Assembly (NCBI RefSeq): GCF_010993975.1
Contig: NZ_JAACZO010000007.1
Location: 1 to 64,000, forward strand
Direction of reading: 5' to 3'
Length of the DNA: 64,000 nucleotides
Source of the DNA: Halomonas faecis
GTDB taxonomy: Bacteria > Pseudomonadota > Gammaproteobacteria > Pseudomonadales > Halomonadaceae
In this document: piece by piece, positions 18,770 to 26,713 of the stretch
How the letters are laid out: each line of letters opens with the position of its first letter
Position numbering within the stretch: position 1 is the first letter of the stretch
The notes under the pieces: generated by a model
Told to the model about the DNA's origin: nothing
Database searches by the model: none
The model's input: the letters and a program-made list of their open reading frames with translations, nothing else
Position numbers and translations under genes: made by a program

Positions 18770-19270
18770 TTACATCTTCTGCCACTCGCCTTGCTCGTTC
18801 TGGCAGGCGGTGACACTGTTCGCGGCATCCTCGGGACCACCGCTGACCGACACATGGTAGTCGATGCAGGTGTTGCCCTCGGCGTTCACATACGGCTCGC
18901 TCTGCTCGATGTTCTGCTGCATGTTGGCCACGTCCTCATAGCCTACCTCGGATTCGCCCTGCATGGCGGTGAAGGCGCTACGCAGCCCCTTGTCGGCCAC
19001 ACCCAGCACGCCAGCGCCAGCTGCGCCGTAGGCAGTGCCTGCCAGGCCGGCAGAGCCCCCGTTCATCATTCCCTGCACGCCGCGCATGTTGTGGGCGGCG
19101 TTGGCCCCTGCGTTGCTGGCGCCGCTATTGCGACCACTCATGCGGTCGGCAACGCCAGTGATGGCGTTGGCGGCGCTGCCTTGGAGGCTGCCTGCGCCCT
19201 GGGGGACGGCACACCCAGTTGCCAGCAGGAGCAGGGAGGTGGCGGCGATGGTCTTGATGGTGCGATTCAT
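18770..19270 (-). CDS. Gly/Ala-rich lipoprotein, 166 aa
   Basis: Clear lipoprotein signal: MNRTIKTIAATSLLLLATGC with the lipobox Cys at residue 20. The mature part is Gly/Ala/Asn-rich and low-complexity (residues about 25-100), followed by an acidic domain with two Cys (NTCIDYHVSV and SVTACQNEQGEW), which could form a disulfide in the periplasm. Expressed from the strong promoter at 19314-19342. A surface or transfer-associated role is inference. Confidence 0.7.
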   Translation of the reverse strand: MNRTIKTIAATSLLLLATGCAVPQGAGSLQGSAANAITGVADRMSGRNSGASNAGANAAHNMRGVQGMMNGGSAGLAGTAYGAAGAGVLGVADKGLRSAFTAMQGESEVGYEDVANMQQNIEQSEPYVNAEGNTCIDYHVSVSGGPEDAANSVTACQNEQGEWQKM

Positions 19271-19313
19271 GGCTTCTCTCCTTGTTGGTTCTTATGCCAG
19301 TGGCATGAATGTA

Positions 19314-19342
19314 ATTATACTGGACGACAAATTACAGTTCAA
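19314..19342 (-). promoter_or_regulatory. Sigma-70 promoter of the lipoprotein gene
   Basis: On the minus strand TTGAAC (19337-19342), a 17-bp spacer and a perfect TATAAT (19314-19319). This is one of the best sigma-70 promoters in the window and lies about 45 bp before the lipoprotein start, which has AAGGAG eight bases upstream. Confidence 0.82.
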
Positions 19343-19390
19343 CCGGCAGCGCAACAATCAACGGGCGGTTAAGCTACAGATGCTCGCCTT

Positions 19391-19406
19391 GTTTCGCATG
19401 CGGAAC
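19391..19406. repeat. Dispersed palindrome, copy 2 (one mismatch)
   Basis: GTTTCGCATGCGGAAC, flanked by TT and AA. It sits between the leftward lipoprotein promoter and the rightward promoter-like sequence near 19505, so one bound protein could control both. Confidence 0.8.
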
Positions 19407-19489
19407 AAGCCTGCGGCTCGTGAATGGCGGAGTCAGCGCAGCGGGGTAGGCGCACAGGCCAGTGGCTACCCGTTTCGTTGGCTGTACTG

Positions 19490-19512
19490 AAAAACATCGT
19501 TTAGTATAGATA
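19490..19512 (+). promoter_or_regulatory. Promoter/operator-like motif shared with 51944-51966
   Basis: AAAACATCGTTTAGTATAG (19492-19510) immediately precedes the small gene at 19523. The same sequence with two changes precedes the gene at 51971. A TATAGA -10-like hexamer lies at 19505-19510 without a clear -35. Shared promoter or operator is inferred from the repetition. Confidence 0.55.
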
Positions 19513-19522
19513 AGGCTTATTG

Positions 19523-19744
19523 ATGGACTCGGGAATGCTGATCCAGGAGGCAAGTGGGGAGCTGTCGCTGCTATCGCGCATGGTGGTAGATCGAGCGGAC
19601 ATGCGTGAACAGGGCGGGAAACTGGTGCTGACCATCGACCCCGATAGCGCACGCCTTCTAACGATGGGCCGCGTGCGCCAGGAGATCGAACAAGCCGTGA
19701 AGCTCACCTGGGGGCTGGAGGTCGTCTATGAGCGGTCCTCGTAG
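19523..19744 (+). CDS. Small hypothetical protein, 73 aa
   Basis: ATG start (MDSGMLIQEASGELSLLSRM); a TTG three bases earlier is possible. No Shine-Dalgarno is visible and the putative promoter is very close, so the transcript may be nearly leaderless. C-terminal GRVRQEIEQAVKLTWGLEVVYE is helical. Overlaps the next gene by 17 bp. Confidence 0.5.
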   Translation: MDSGMLIQEASGELSLLSRMVVDRADMREQGGKLVLTIDPDSARLLTMGRVRQEIEQAVKLTWGLEVVYERSS

Positions 19745-20048
19745 CACCCGCAGCGCCCAACTGCTGATCAAGCGCCTGAAGCGAGATTGCGATCTTGACT
19801 GGCCGGGTGGCCCGGATAATGCCGGGCTCATCGTCAGCAGTGCGTCACGGCGCTGGGAGCTGGTCACGCTGGATCGCACCCCCGCCCCTGTCATCACAGG
19901 CCCTAGCCCAATAAGCACCCTTCTGCGCGACGGCTTCGTTCTGATCCGTTGGCCTGACGATACCCAGGAGCTGTTTCACGTCGAGACAGCCGAGATGCAA
20001 CTGAGCCACCGGCTGCAACAAGCGAGGGTGGCCGCAGCCGGAGCATGA
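19728..20048 (+). CDS. Hypothetical protein, 106 aa
   Basis: Basic N-terminus (RSTRSAQLLIKRLKRDCDLDWPGG) followed by strands (RWELVTLDRTPAPVITGP, FVLIRWPDDTQELFHVETAEM). It overlaps the previous gene by 17 bp and precedes the PH-domain gene by six bases, so the four genes 19523-20903 form one operon. Function unknown. Confidence 0.55.
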   Translation: MSGPRSTRSAQLLIKRLKRDCDLDWPGGPDNAGLIVSSASRRWELVTLDRTPAPVITGPSPISTLLRDGFVLIRWPDDTQELFHVETAEMQLSHRLQQARVAAAGA

Positions 20049-20054
20049 CTTGAG

Positions 20055-20543
20055 ATGAGCGACACCACGACCTACCGAGTAAGCCACCGCGCCTTGCTGG
20101 GCTACTGGCTCCTGATCCCCCTCGGGGCGGCCCTCTACTTCGCCCCCGGTGCCTTCTTCGGCAACGCGAGCGAGACAGCCCACCCGGCCATGCTGATCGC
20201 CCTCACTTGGATAGGGATGGGGTTGGCGGCCTGGGGCCTGCTCAATGTCGCCTATCAGCGCCTGGCGCACCTGTATGTGGTGGAGTCGGAGCGCATCATC
20301 GAACGCCACGGCATCATCGCTCGCCGCGTCACCCCGCTCTACATCTCCCATATCCGCTCTACTGAGGTGAACCAGTCGATCCTCGGGCGCCTGCTGGGCT
20401 TTGGCACCGTGGAAATGTCCGCGGCGGGCACCGGCACCAGTGAGGCCCGGTTCGATCGCGTGGCCCATCCGATGAAGGTCATGGACGTGATCAACCAGCA
20501 TGCCAAGCGCCAGGCGGGGCAGGCTGAGGCATCAGGGGAGTGA
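20055..20543 (+). CDS. YdbS/bPH2-domain membrane protein
   Basis: 162 residues: two membrane segments (about 14-34 and 47-67), then a bacterial PH-like domain (LYVVESERIIERHGIIARRVTPLYISHIRSTEVNQSILGRLLGFGTVEMSAAGTG). The RSTEVNQSILGRLLGFGTVE stretch is characteristic of DUF304/bPH2 proteins. Such proteins sit in the inner membrane with an unknown general role. Confidence 0.8.
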   Translation: MSDTTTYRVSHRALLGYWLLIPLGAALYFAPGAFFGNASETAHPAMLIALTWIGMGLAAWGLLNVAYQRLAHLYVVESERIIERHGIIARRVTPLYISHIRSTEVNQSILGRLLGFGTVEMSAAGTGTSEARFDRVAHPMKVMDVINQHAKRQAGQAEASGE

Positions 20544-20549
20544 TCGGCG

Positions 20550-20903
20550 ATGGTGAGTATGGATCTGCTGCTGGGGAATGCGCCGGTTGCGACCGGTGAC
20601 CTGCAAGGCATCGAGGAGCTGATGCCGGAGCGCCAGCTCCTCGTCCAGGTATTCATGAAGGCGATTGACGACCTGAAGAATGGCACGACGAGCCATCGCT
20701 TCTCGGCTGCCGAGTTCCTGGTAGGCCCCGTCGCAGAGGAGTACATCGGGCACCTGGGCCTGCCGGCCTATGTGCCGAAGCTGGCGCTTCTGATCCATGC
20801 GCCGACTGAGCTGAGATCCTGCCTCGAAATCCCGGACGACCTCTCCGATGTGCTGGCGCGGTATCAGCCCGCCTCGCAGGCGGTTGGAATCGCCGCTCGG
20901 TGA
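20550..20903 (+). CDS. Hypothetical protein, 117 aa
   Basis: Starts MVSMDLLLGNAPV; a second ATG at 20559 is also possible. Helical N-terminal half (QGIEELMPERQLLVQVFMKAIDDLKNG) and LPAYVPKLALLIHAPTELRSCLEIPDDLSDVLAR. No family recognised. Ends just before a bidirectional terminator. Confidence 0.5.
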   Translation: MVSMDLLLGNAPVATGDLQGIEELMPERQLLVQVFMKAIDDLKNGTTSHRFSAAEFLVGPVAEEYIGHLGLPAYVPKLALLIHAPTELRSCLEIPDDLSDVLARYQPASQAVGIAAR

Positions 20904-20933
20904 CGCGCCCACCGCTGGATACGCTGACCTGCT

Positions 20934-20957
20934 CAGGGGGCCTATGATGGCCCCCTG
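20934..20957. terminator. Convergent-gene terminator
   Basis: CAGGGGGCC (20934-20942) pairs with GGCCCCCTG (20949-20957). It is followed by an AT-rich tract and lies between the ends of convergent genes at 20903 and 20962, so it can serve both. Confidence 0.75.
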
Positions 20958-20961
20958 ATTG

Positions 20962-21768
20962 TTATTGAGGCCCCGCCTCGGGGTGTTCCTGGGCCTTGCG
21001 GATCGCGGCGGCCATGACGTTGCTGATCTCTGCGACCTCTTGAATATCGAGGAAGCGAATCTTCACGGATGACCTGTCTGGCACCTGAAACTCGAATCGT
21101 GCGGTTCGCAGTTGCTCCAGTGATGGCTCAGGCTTCAGGACGTAGACGATCAGAAACCCATCAACCATGAAGTAGAACAGAGCGCCTTGCGTACTCGCCG
21201 GCTTTCCGAGGGAGCGGTTCATATCCAAGATCGCGCCTTTCAGCAGAGAGTCGGGGACGGCTCCGGTTCGATCCACTACCCGCACGATCCCCAGCTTGAT
21301 GAAATGGTCAATTCTGATCTGCGGATTCAAGTCGAGGTGCTTTCTGCGCAGGCAGTCGCGGACATAGGGCTCGATGCCGGCAAGCTCTACCCCGGCATAC
21401 TGAGGGAGGCGTGAAACGGCCGCCCGCCACAAGATGCTCAGGAAGTACAGATAGGTGAGGCGGTACTTGAAGCCCTTGAACTTCACATACTCCCCCATCC
21501 GCACCACCTGATGCCGGCGATCGCGGCTGGGCTTGAAGAGCCGAGTGCCCTCGCGCTCGTAGTTGTCCGACAGGAACTGCTCACAGTCCTGGCACAGCAG
21601 GGGCTCCTTGGGGTCAGAGTTGATGAGCATGGGGGCGGTGTCCTGGTCGTCCTTGATCTTGATGAGCTGGCCCTGCCCACGCTTGGCGCTGCGATAGTAA
21701 GACCTCGGGATGATGTGGGATTTTTTGAGCTGGCGCTGCTCGCCGCACAGCTTGCAAGTACCTATCAT
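20962..21768 (-). CDS. HNH-like zinc protein, 268 aa
   Basis: The N-terminus carries CKLCGEQRQLKKSHIIPRSYYR and later CQDCEQFLSDNYERE, the CxxC...SHIIP...CxxC layout of HNH-type zinc folds. The remaining 180 residues are an unrecognised helical/strand region (YLYFLSILWRAAVSRLPQY). Start overlaps the stop of the upstream KorA-like gene (ATGA), so the two are co-translated. A nuclease in a KorA-controlled operon could serve defence or DNA processing. Whether it is active cannot be judged. Confidence 0.65.
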   Translation of the reverse strand: MIGTCKLCGEQRQLKKSHIIPRSYYRSAKRGQGQLIKIKDDQDTAPMLINSDPKEPLLCQDCEQFLSDNYEREGTRLFKPSRDRRHQVVRMGEYVKFKGFKYRLTYLYFLSILWRAAVSRLPQYAGVELAGIEPYVRDCLRRKHLDLNPQIRIDHFIKLGIVRVVDRTGAVPDSLLKGAILDMNRSLGKPASTQGALFYFMVDGFLIVYVLKPEPSLEQLRTARFEFQVPDRSSVKIRFLDIQEVAEISNVMAAAIRKAQEHPEAGPQ

Positions 21769-22082
21769 TGGACCGGCTCCCTGGTGTCCTGGGCTGGCGC
21801 CAGCCGCCCGCCCTGGCTGTCCAGCCACGCCTCAAGCTCCCCTAGCTTGTCCTTGGGTAGCCTCACCTCCACCGTGACAAACTCCCGCGCCAGCTCGGCC
21901 TGTATCCGCTTCACCGCCTGGGAAACCGCTGCCCGGCTAATGCCGTGACGCTTCCCTGCCTCGCTCAAGCTATCGCACACCCCGGTAAGCACGTCCGTTG
22001 CGGCGTCACACGCCCTTCCCTTCATCCTGAGCCTTGCCAGCGCGGCGTATAGCTGCCCCGGCGTCACGCTTGGTTGATCCAT
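21765..22082 (-). CDS. KorA/TrfB-family transcriptional repressor
   Basis: 105 residues. The helix-turn-helix LSEAGKRHGISRAAVSQAVKRIQAEL (residues 39-64) closely follows the KorA/TrfB pattern (GLTRGAVSQAVHRV in RK2 KorA), preceded by the same LYAALARLRMKGRACDAATDVL helical start. KorA-type proteins bind palindromic operators and coordinate plasmid replication and transfer genes. The perfect palindrome at 22096-22116 lies 14 bp upstream of the start, consistent with autoregulation. The name korA is not assigned because specificity is untested. Confidence 0.82.
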   Translation of the reverse strand: MDQPSVTPGQLYAALARLRMKGRACDAATDVLTGVCDSLSEAGKRHGISRAAVSQAVKRIQAELAREFVTVEVRLPKDKLGELEAWLDSQGGRLAPAQDTREPVQ

Positions 22083-22095
22083 GATGCACCCATGT

Positions 22096-22116
22096 AAAGT
22101 GTTCTTTGAACACTTT
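22096..22116. promoter_or_regulatory. Palindromic operator of the KorA-like gene
   Basis: AAAGTGTTC-TTT-GAACACTTT is a perfect inverted repeat between the divergent KorA-like gene and the DUF4942 gene at 22189. A related half site AAAGTGTTTAC at 22146-22156 lies nearer the rightward gene. Both may control divergent transcription. Confidence 0.75.
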
Positions 22117-22188
22117 TTTCTTGATGTAAATAGATTGCATGGCATAAAGTGTTTACATGCTACCCCAGCACGCCGAGGAGGAACACCA

Positions 22189-23043
22189 ATGCTGGAACCA
22201 CAGATGCAGGTGCCATCGCCCGCCATGGGCGCGATGGATGAGTTGCTGGCGCGTCGGGAGAAGGCCCTGGCGCTGGTGCAGTCGGCCATGGCGCAACTGG
22301 TGGAGGCCACCGGCCTCATGCCCATCCGCGGCACCGAGTTCACCAGTGCCCTGCGCCAGCAGTCCTGGTTCAGCCTCGACACCCGCCCGGAGGGGTTTCA
22401 GCAGGAAGTGATGCAGGCCACCCAGCGGGCCTATGACGGCAATGGCTGGCGCTGGCTCCTCGACTCGTCGGGCCTGGGCGACCTGATGACCGCTGACGAC
22501 AAGAAGGCCATCGAGCGCCAGCTCCACAGCGACCCCATGCCGCTGAGCCGTGAGGCTGTCCAGGGGACGTTCGTGGCGCTGTTCGAGAACCGCCATGAGG
22601 TGTTCCGCCGTGGAGTCGTTGAGCTGTTCCGGGGCCTCTGCAAGCAGTACCGCAGCCACAGCGCGTTCAAGATCCAGCGCCGGCTCGTTCTGAATGGCGC
22701 ATTCAGCCAATACGGCGGCTGGGCGAGCTTCAGCAGCGCCAGAGAGCGGGTGGATGACCTGGAGCGGATCTTGCTGGTGCTGGAGGGCCAGGAGCCCTCA
22801 CAGGTGCCCCACGACGAGCGCTTGAGCTACCGCCTGGAGGAGAGCCGCAAGGCCGCCCTGTTGGCCGAGGGTGAGCGCACAGGGGAGCTTAAGACGGACT
22901 GGCTGCGCTGTCGCTGGTTTGCCAACGGGAACCTGCACCTCTGGCTGAAGCGAGAGGATCACATCGACCGCATCAACGCCCTGATCGCGGACTACTACGG
23001 CGCTGCGCTGGCGCATGACCACCACAGAAAGACGGGAGCCTGA
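22189..23043 (+). CDS. DUF4942-like protein, 284 aa
   Basis: Starts at the ATG after GAGGAG. The body (MDELLARREKALALVQSAM, then GWRWLLDSSGLGDLMTADDKKAIERQL, and ENRHEVFRRGVVELFRGL with YRSHSAFKIQRRLVLNG) parallels the N-terminal half of the next protein and looks like the DUF4942 domain that often accompanies plasmid DNA methyltransferases. No methyltransferase motifs are present here. It ends two bases before the next gene. I infer a paralogous partner subunit. Confidence 0.65.
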   Translation: MLEPQMQVPSPAMGAMDELLARREKALALVQSAMAQLVEATGLMPIRGTEFTSALRQQSWFSLDTRPEGFQQEVMQATQRAYDGNGWRWLLDSSGLGDLMTADDKKAIERQLHSDPMPLSREAVQGTFVALFENRHEVFRRGVVELFRGLCKQYRSHSAFKIQRRLVLNGAFSQYGGWASFSSARERVDDLERILLVLEGQEPSQVPHDERLSYRLEESRKAALLAEGERTGELKTDWLRCRWFANGNLHLWLKREDHIDRINALIADYYGAALAHDHHRKTGA

Positions 23044-23045
23044 CC

Positions 23046-24650
23046 ATGATCCACGAGTCCATCGAGAACCGCGCCAGCACTGAGTACCTGGGCGACCCCG
23101 GAGAGTTCTTTGCCCCGGTAGCAGCCGACATGATCGACAACCTCGTGGCGAGGCGCGAGGCGCGAAAAGCGGAGGTCGAAACCCTGGCGGACCTCGTGCT
23201 TGGTGAGGGATACCAAGGGGCCATGGCCCTCTTCCTGGACGCGAACCATGACCTTTCCCGGTACGGCGGCAGTCAGGTGTCTCGGCTGTTCAACGTGGAG
23301 AAGGCGATCGCGGCCCTGGATGCGGACATGTGGCAGCAGACGCTCAATATGACCGATGTGCTCGACGTGATGCCGGCGGCTCGCCGCAATGAGTGGCACG
23401 ACGCCATCCAGCGCCATCAGGTGCCTGACTTCGAGGAGCAGAGCGTTCGGGCCACCCTGGAGCAGCTACTGCGCCAGCGGGCCGAGTTCTTCGCGGAGAA
23501 GGTGGACGGGGTGTTTCGAGCGCTTTCGGGAGAGCACGTCACCAACCGGCCGGAGGGCTTCAGCAAGAAGATGATCTTTGGCGGGCTGCTCGATGTGCTG
23601 GACTTCATCGACACCCGACGCAGCGGCTATCTCCATGACCTGCGCGATGTGCTGGCGCGGTTCATGGGCCGCGAGGAGCCGTTGCGCGACACCACCCGGA
23701 AGGCCCTGGACTTGGTGAAGCGCCGTCTCGGGGTGTGGCATGACCTCGATGGCGGGGCCATCAGGCTCAAGCTGTACAAGAAGGGAACCTGTCACGTCGA
23801 GGTTCACCCGGATCTGGCTTACCGCCTGAATGCAGTCCTTGCCAGTCGCTACCCCTCTGCCATCCCGGCCTCATTCCGCCGCCGCCCGGCGTCACGCGCC
23901 AGCGAGAAACGCTTTGCAGCCCTTCAGACCCCGCTGCCGTCGCCGGTGATCAGCCTGATCGCGGATGGCCGCCTCGAGGGGCGCATCCTGCGACTGTCAT
24001 GGCACAGCCTCGATCAGCAGCCCAAGCACGCCCGGCAGCTCGTGGAGGAGACCCTGGTGGGCCTCGGTGCAGTCAAGCAGGACACCGCGACCTATGCCTT
24101 CGACTATGAGCCGGAGGACGCGCTGGCGCTGGTGGTGATGAACGGCTGCCTGCCGGAGCAGCGCTCGCACCAGTATTACCCGACCCCCGGCACCCTGGCC
24201 GAGGAGCTGGTGGCACTGGCGGGGATCACTCCAGAGGACAGCATTCTGGAGCCCAGCGCCGGCCAGGGGCACCTGGCCGACCATCTCCCCAAGGCACAGA
24301 CCGTCTGCGTCGAGCTGGCCGACCTGCACTGCCGGGTACTGGAAGCGAAGGGGTTTGCCTGTGAGCAGGGCGACTTTCTGACCTGGGCGGCGTCACCTCG
24401 GGTAGCTGGCGCCTTCACTAAGGTGGTGATGAACCCGCCGTTCAGCAAGGGCCGGGCCAACCTGCACCTTGCCGCAGCAGCGGGATGTGTCGCCCCGGGC
24501 GGGCGCCTGGTGGCCGTGTTGCCGGGCTCCCTGCGTGGCAAAGACCTGCTGCCCGGGTGGTCGCTGTCCTGGTCAGCCCCACGGCAGGGCGAGTTCGCCG
24601 GCACCGGGGTCACCGTGACCCTGTTGGTGGCTGACCGGCCTGCTGGTTGA
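23046..24650 (+). CDS. DUF4942 domain-adenine methyltransferase fusion, 534 aa
   Basis: Residues about 1-280 repeat the DUF4942-like layout of the upstream protein (RREARKAEVETLADLVLGEG, EKVDGVFRALSGEHVTNRPEGFSKKMIFGGLLD). Residues about 370-530 are an SAM-dependent methyltransferase: SILEPSAGQGHLADHL (motif I) and VVMNPPFSK (NPPF catalytic motif of N6-adenine enzymes). Such orphan plasmid methylases may protect DNA from host restriction on entry. No cognate restriction gene adjoins it. Confidence 0.82.
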   Translation: MIHESIENRASTEYLGDPGEFFAPVAADMIDNLVARREARKAEVETLADLVLGEGYQGAMALFLDANHDLSRYGGSQVSRLFNVEKAIAALDADMWQQTLNMTDVLDVMPAARRNEWHDAIQRHQVPDFEEQSVRATLEQLLRQRAEFFAEKVDGVFRALSGEHVTNRPEGFSKKMIFGGLLDVLDFIDTRRSGYLHDLRDVLARFMGREEPLRDTTRKALDLVKRRLGVWHDLDGGAIRLKLYKKGTCHVEVHPDLAYRLNAVLASRYPSAIPASFRRRPASRASEKRFAALQTPLPSPVISLIADGRLEGRILRLSWHSLDQQPKHARQLVEETLVGLGAVKQDTATYAFDYEPEDALALVVMNGCLPEQRSHQYYPTPGTLAEELVALAGITPEDSILEPSAGQGHLADHLPKAQTVCVELADLHCRVLEAKGFACEQGDFLTWAASPRVAGAFTKVVMNPPFSKGRANLHLAAAAGCVAPGGRLVAVLPGSLRGKDLLPGWSLSWSAPRQGEFAGTGVTVTLLVADRPAG

Positions 24651-24721
24651 GCCCATGGCTGGCGCTGGACACCCTCTCGCGCCAGCCGTTCCCGATCGGT
24701 AGCATCGCCAGGAGCATGCCC

Positions 24722-24958
24722 ATGAGCGGAGATCGCATGAGCCGTACCTGCCAAGAGGCCTATCGGCTGTCCCAGGAGCTGTACCGCACCTACGGCCACT
24801 ACCAGCCGTCACCCTTCCGTGCCTGGACAGCCGAGGACATGGCCTGGCTCGCGGCGGCCGATGATGCCTCGGGGCATTACGTTGAAAGCCCTCCCGGCGG
24901 GCCGATCACCCCACCAGAGGCGATCCCCATGGCTGAGGACCAGCTCTCCCTCTTCTAG
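24722..24958 (+). CDS. Small hypothetical protein, 78 aa
   Basis: Start MSGDRMSRTCQEAYRLSQELY with CCAGGAG seven bases upstream; another in-frame ATG (24716) is too close to the Shine-Dalgarno. Contains FRAWTAEDMAWLAAADDASGHYVESPP and ends MAEDQLSLF, a C-terminal motif similar to beta-clamp-binding peptides (QLSLF). A clamp-binding or polymerase-associated role is inference. Confidence 0.55.
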   Translation: MSGDRMSRTCQEAYRLSQELYRTYGHYQPSPFRAWTAEDMAWLAAADDASGHYVESPPGGPITPPEAIPMAEDQLSLF

Positions 24959-25030
24959 CGCCAGCGGCCTGCCAGCCCTGGCCTGAATCATCGTGTGACA
25001 CTCCCCCTAGTACCAGCACCCGCCATCCTT

Positions 25031-25046
25031 GTTTCGCATGCGAAAC
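25031..25046. repeat. Dispersed palindrome, copy 3 (GTTTCGCATGCGAAAC)
   Basis: Perfect copy flanked by TT and AA, 43 bp upstream of the leader that precedes the transfer operon. Position fits an operator for tra expression. Confidence 0.85.
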
Positions 25047-25088
25047 AAACGCGCCCTGGCAAACTTTTTTCGCCGATCGTTCCCTTTA

Positions 25089-25142
25089 GCGTCAGTGCCG
25101 CCCCTATCCGTCAGTGAGGCCCAATCGGGCAACTGATGAGAG
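25089..25142 (+). promoter_or_regulatory. Hairpin leader element, copy 1 (transfer operon)
   Basis: Shares the GCGTCAGTGCCGCCCCTATC block with other copies. The outer stem here is TCAGT (25111-25115) with ACTGA (25132-25136), and the inner stem GCCC (25119-25122) with GGGC (25127-25130), different bases from most copies but still paired. First gene starts at 25165. Confidence 0.7.
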
Positions 25143-25164
25143 AGCACCGCTGGAGGCGGAATCA

Positions 25165-25470
25165 ATGTTTGCGATGCGTGGTAGCACGCTGATCGGCGTG
25201 GCGATGTTGGTCTGGGTCGTCTGGATCGTCCTGGCGACAAACTCCCAGGAACGAATTGAGCGCGGCTGCCAGCCGGTGTTGTGGGCAGGCAATGTCGTAA
25301 CCTCGCTGACTCAGCTGACAGTTTCCCAGTATCAGGACTCTGTTCACGAGTTCTTCCTGTCCACGGACTATGCCTGTCGCTTTACCCTGTGGCGCCTGCT
25401 GCACGAGGAGAGCTGGCAGGAGTACCAGCGCGAAGTCGAAGGTGACGCGCTGGATGAGGAGGGCCGCTAA
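25165..25470 (+). CDS. Membrane-anchored hypothetical protein, first gene of the transfer operon
   Basis: 101 residues: MFAMRGSTLIGVAMLVWVVWIVLATN is an N-terminal membrane anchor, followed by a periplasmic domain with two Cys (RGCQPVLW and DYACRFTLWRLL). An ATG with TGGAGGCGGA upstream is chosen over earlier GTG codons that lie in the leader. Its stop overlaps the next start (TAATG). No family recognised; position suggests a transfer accessory role. Confidence 0.65.
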   Translation: MFAMRGSTLIGVAMLVWVVWIVLATNSQERIERGCQPVLWAGNVVTSLTQLTVSQYQDSVHEFFLSTDYACRFTLWRLLHEESWQEYQREVEGDALDEEGR

Positions 25471-26075
25471 TGCCTGCTCTCCGCATCATCACCGCTTTCC
25501 GCCGCACCCTGACGGCGATGGTCATCACCGCTGGCCTGAGTGCCGGAGCCGCGACCGCCAATGATCAGCCCATTGCATTGGTCGAGTTCGCCAGCTTCGA
25601 CTGCCAGTTCTGCCAGCAGATGGGGCAGCATCATCACAGCATCGAGGCCGCGGTAGACAGCGCCGGGCTCGACTATCGCTATGTCCCCCTTCCCTCTCAC
25701 ACCCGCCTCGCAGAAGCGTGGCGTGAACGTGCCTATTACGCCTCCCGGACCATCCCGGGCATTGCCGATGAGGCAAGGCGTGCCTTCCTCGCCGCTGGCG
25801 CCACCAACGTGCCGCTCAACGAGCTGGACGCCGTGCTGGCGCACCTGGAGCTGCACCTGCCTCAGGTCCGCTGGAACGACTTTGCTGAGGACCACATCGA
25901 CGCACCGGGCTCCCTGGAGGCCCTGGAGCGTGGCGTCGAGCTGGCGCGGCGAGCCGGACTGCGCTCCTTCCCGTCCTTTGCCGTGGTGTCGCGTTCTGGC
26001 GTGGAGCTGCTGAGCCTGCCGGCGGACGTGGACGCGAAGGCGCAGGCGGTCATCGACTATCTGGAGACTCTTTGA
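25470..26075 (+). CDS. DsbA-like thioredoxin-fold oxidoreductase of the transfer operon
   Basis: 201 residues with a signal peptide (cleavage near TATA-NDQP, residue 30) and a CQFC active site at Cys45-Cys48 within EFASFDCQFCQQMGQHH. The cis-Pro region is SFPSFAVV. It would form or isomerise disulfides in periplasmic T4SS parts; F-type systems carry TrbB/DsbC proteins for this job, and a second such protein is encoded at 49861. Junction with the next gene is TGATG. Confidence 0.82.
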   Translation: MPALRIITAFRRTLTAMVITAGLSAGAATANDQPIALVEFASFDCQFCQQMGQHHHSIEAAVDSAGLDYRYVPLPSHTRLAEAWRERAYYASRTIPGIADEARRAFLAAGATNVPLNELDAVLAHLELHLPQVRWNDFAEDHIDAPGSLEALERGVELARRAGLRSFPSFAVVSRSGVELLSLPADVDAKAQAVIDYLETL

Positions 26076-26713
26076 TGCCGATCCGTAACCCTGCGCTGGC
26101 TGTGGCGATCTCGGCCGTTCTGGCGGGTTGTGTCGCGACACCCCCTGAACCGGAGCGCCGCACCGAGCTGCCCGAGGCCTACAACACCCTCACCAGTCGC
26201 TATGTCTACGTGCCCCCCTACACCCAGCAGGGCACCTACGCGACCCACACGTACAACTGGTACTACGGCGCCGGCAAGGGACTGACCCGGTATGCCGCGG
26301 GCGGCCGGGTCTATGACGAGCGCTACTGGCAAGAGCGGTATGCCTCGCTGCCGCAGTCGCACCGGGACGCCATGGACTCGTTGCCGCTGGCACGCTTCAA
26401 CTTCGAGTTCGACTCCATCGCCCTGACGCCGGACTCCCAGCGCCAGCTCGCGTCCTTCCTGGAAGGGGAATCCCTGAGCGGCAGCGTCCTGGTGGTCGGG
26501 TACACCGACCATATCGGCCCCGAGAGTTACAACGTCCCCCTTTCCCAGCGCCGTGCCGACGCGATCGCCCAGCGCCTGCGCCAGGCGTGGCCGAACGTGC
26601 GCTTCCTGACGGAAGGCAATGGCACCTACCCCAAGCTCGTCAACGACACGACCGATGCAGCGCGAGCGGCCAACCGCCGCGTCGAGATTTTTCACCTGGA
26701 GGCTGACCAATGA
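26075..26713 (+). CDS. OmpA-domain outer-membrane lipoprotein
   Basis: 212 residues. Lipoprotein signal MPIRNPALAVAISAVLAGC with Cys19. The C-terminal half is an OmpA-type peptidoglycan-binding domain (FEFDSIALTPDSQRQLASF, VLVVGYTDHIGPESYNVPLSQRRADAIAQRL, ANRRVEIFHLE). It would tie the secretion channel or outer membrane to peptidoglycan. Start is the ATG at the stop of the previous gene. Overlaps the next gene by four bases. Confidence 0.85.
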   Translation: MPIRNPALAVAISAVLAGCVATPPEPERRTELPEAYNTLTSRYVYVPPYTQQGTYATHTYNWYYGAGKGLTRYAAGGRVYDERYWQERYASLPQSHRDAMDSLPLARFNFEFDSIALTPDSQRQLASFLEGESLSGSVLVVGYTDHIGPESYNVPLSQRRADAIAQRLRQAWPNVRFLTEGNGTYPKLVNDTTDAARAANRRVEIFHLEADQ

